NCBI GenBank assembly: GCA_021817755.1
Contig: JAKAGC010000022.1
Location: forward strand, 1-14,906
Reading direction: 5' to 3'
Source: Acidobacteriota bacterium
Lineage (GTDB): Bacteria; Acidobacteriota; Aminicenantia; UBA2199
Length of the DNA stretch: 14,906 nucleotides
This document shows positions 14,738 to 14,906 of this stretch, one piece after another (position 1 is the stretch's first letter; every line of letters begins with the position of its first letter). The notes beneath the pieces are model-generated. The model was not told where the DNA came from. It worked only from the letters and a program-made list of their open reading frames with translations, and did no database searches. Both the position numbers and the translations under genes were made by a program.

Positions 14738-14906
14738 ATGAAACTTTATAACATTACTTTACTCGATGACGAGTCTGATATTACATTAAAGGAATTACCT
14801 GTTAAATTTGTATACAAGGATTCTAAGTTCTTAGGCAGTATGACTATTTCAGTAGGAATAATTGTCGTTTTAGGCTCTCTTGTTTACCTTATAAAATCAC
14901 TTATTG
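14738..14906 (+). CDS. Unrecognised protein with one membrane segment, N-terminal part only
   Basis: The frame is open from 14705 to the window end, giving at least 56 residues from the ATG at 14738; another in-frame ATG at 14720 would add six. The N-terminus is hydrophilic (about 34 residues, with an acidic stretch LLDDESD), followed by a clear hydrophobic segment at about 35-55 (SMTISVGIIVVLGSLVYLI). This suggests a membrane protein with a cytoplasmic N-terminus. I do not recognise a family. No Shine-Dalgarno sequence precedes either start. It is divergent from the EnvC-like gene; a possible promoter is TTGAGA (14662-14667), 17 bases, TTTATA (14685-14690). It could be a chance frame, but the length up to the edge and the membrane segment favour a real gene. 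Confidence 0.5.
   Translation, partial: MKLYNITLLDDESDITLKELPVKFVYKDSKFLGSMTISVGIIVVLGSLVYLIKSLI

Overview
The window is AT-rich, and 12 of the 14 gene calls lie on the minus strand; only a partial gene at each edge lies on the plus strand. It looks like a chromosomal segment of an anaerobic or facultatively anaerobic diderm (Gram-negative-type) bacterium. That rests on a soluble NiFe hydrogenase of the group 3b (sulfhydrogenase, NAD(P)-linked) type and an EnvC / Ctp-like / YibQ-like cell-envelope trio. I cannot name the phylum from sequence alone. Stops are TAA, TAG and TGA, which fits the standard code.

Left edge (1-2209): the C-terminal end of a receiver-domain protein on the plus strand converges on an HD-domain phosphohydrolase. 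The HD gene lies downstream of an ornithine carbamoyltransferase that has its own promoter. A perfect 9-bp GC-rich inverted repeat separates the last two genes.

Centre (2466-8658): a tight eight-gene minus-strand operon follows a promoter with consensus -35 and -10 boxes (TTGACA, 18 bp, TATAAT). The order is hydrogenase beta (two 4Fe-4S), gamma (FAD/NAD(P)/2Fe-2S), delta (small subunit) and alpha (NiFe large subunit), then the maturation endopeptidase, a sensorless histidine kinase, a stand-alone receiver protein and the nickel GTPase HypB. The first four match the beta-gamma-delta-alpha order of the Pyrococcus-type soluble hydrogenase. The next products are suited to mature the enzyme, and a complete minimal two-component pair is embedded among them. 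Gene junctions overlap or are 3-12 bp apart.

Right half (8844-14535): purB (adenylosuccinate lyase) has its own promoter and is followed by a macro-domain gene broken by one in-frame TGA exactly where a conserved glycine codon (GGA) is expected. Upstream lies an envelope cluster of EnvC-like coiled-coil/LytM protein, S41 (Ctp-like) protein with PDZ domain, and YibQ-type divergent polysaccharide deacetylase. The LytM and S41 domains both appear to have lost catalytic residues, so they look like structural or regulatory pseudo-enzymes. At the right edge a divergent plus-strand gene begins that encodes an unrecognised protein with one membrane segment.

No tRNA, rRNA, CRISPR array or insertion sequence was recognised. 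No gene-free stretch reaches 300 bases.
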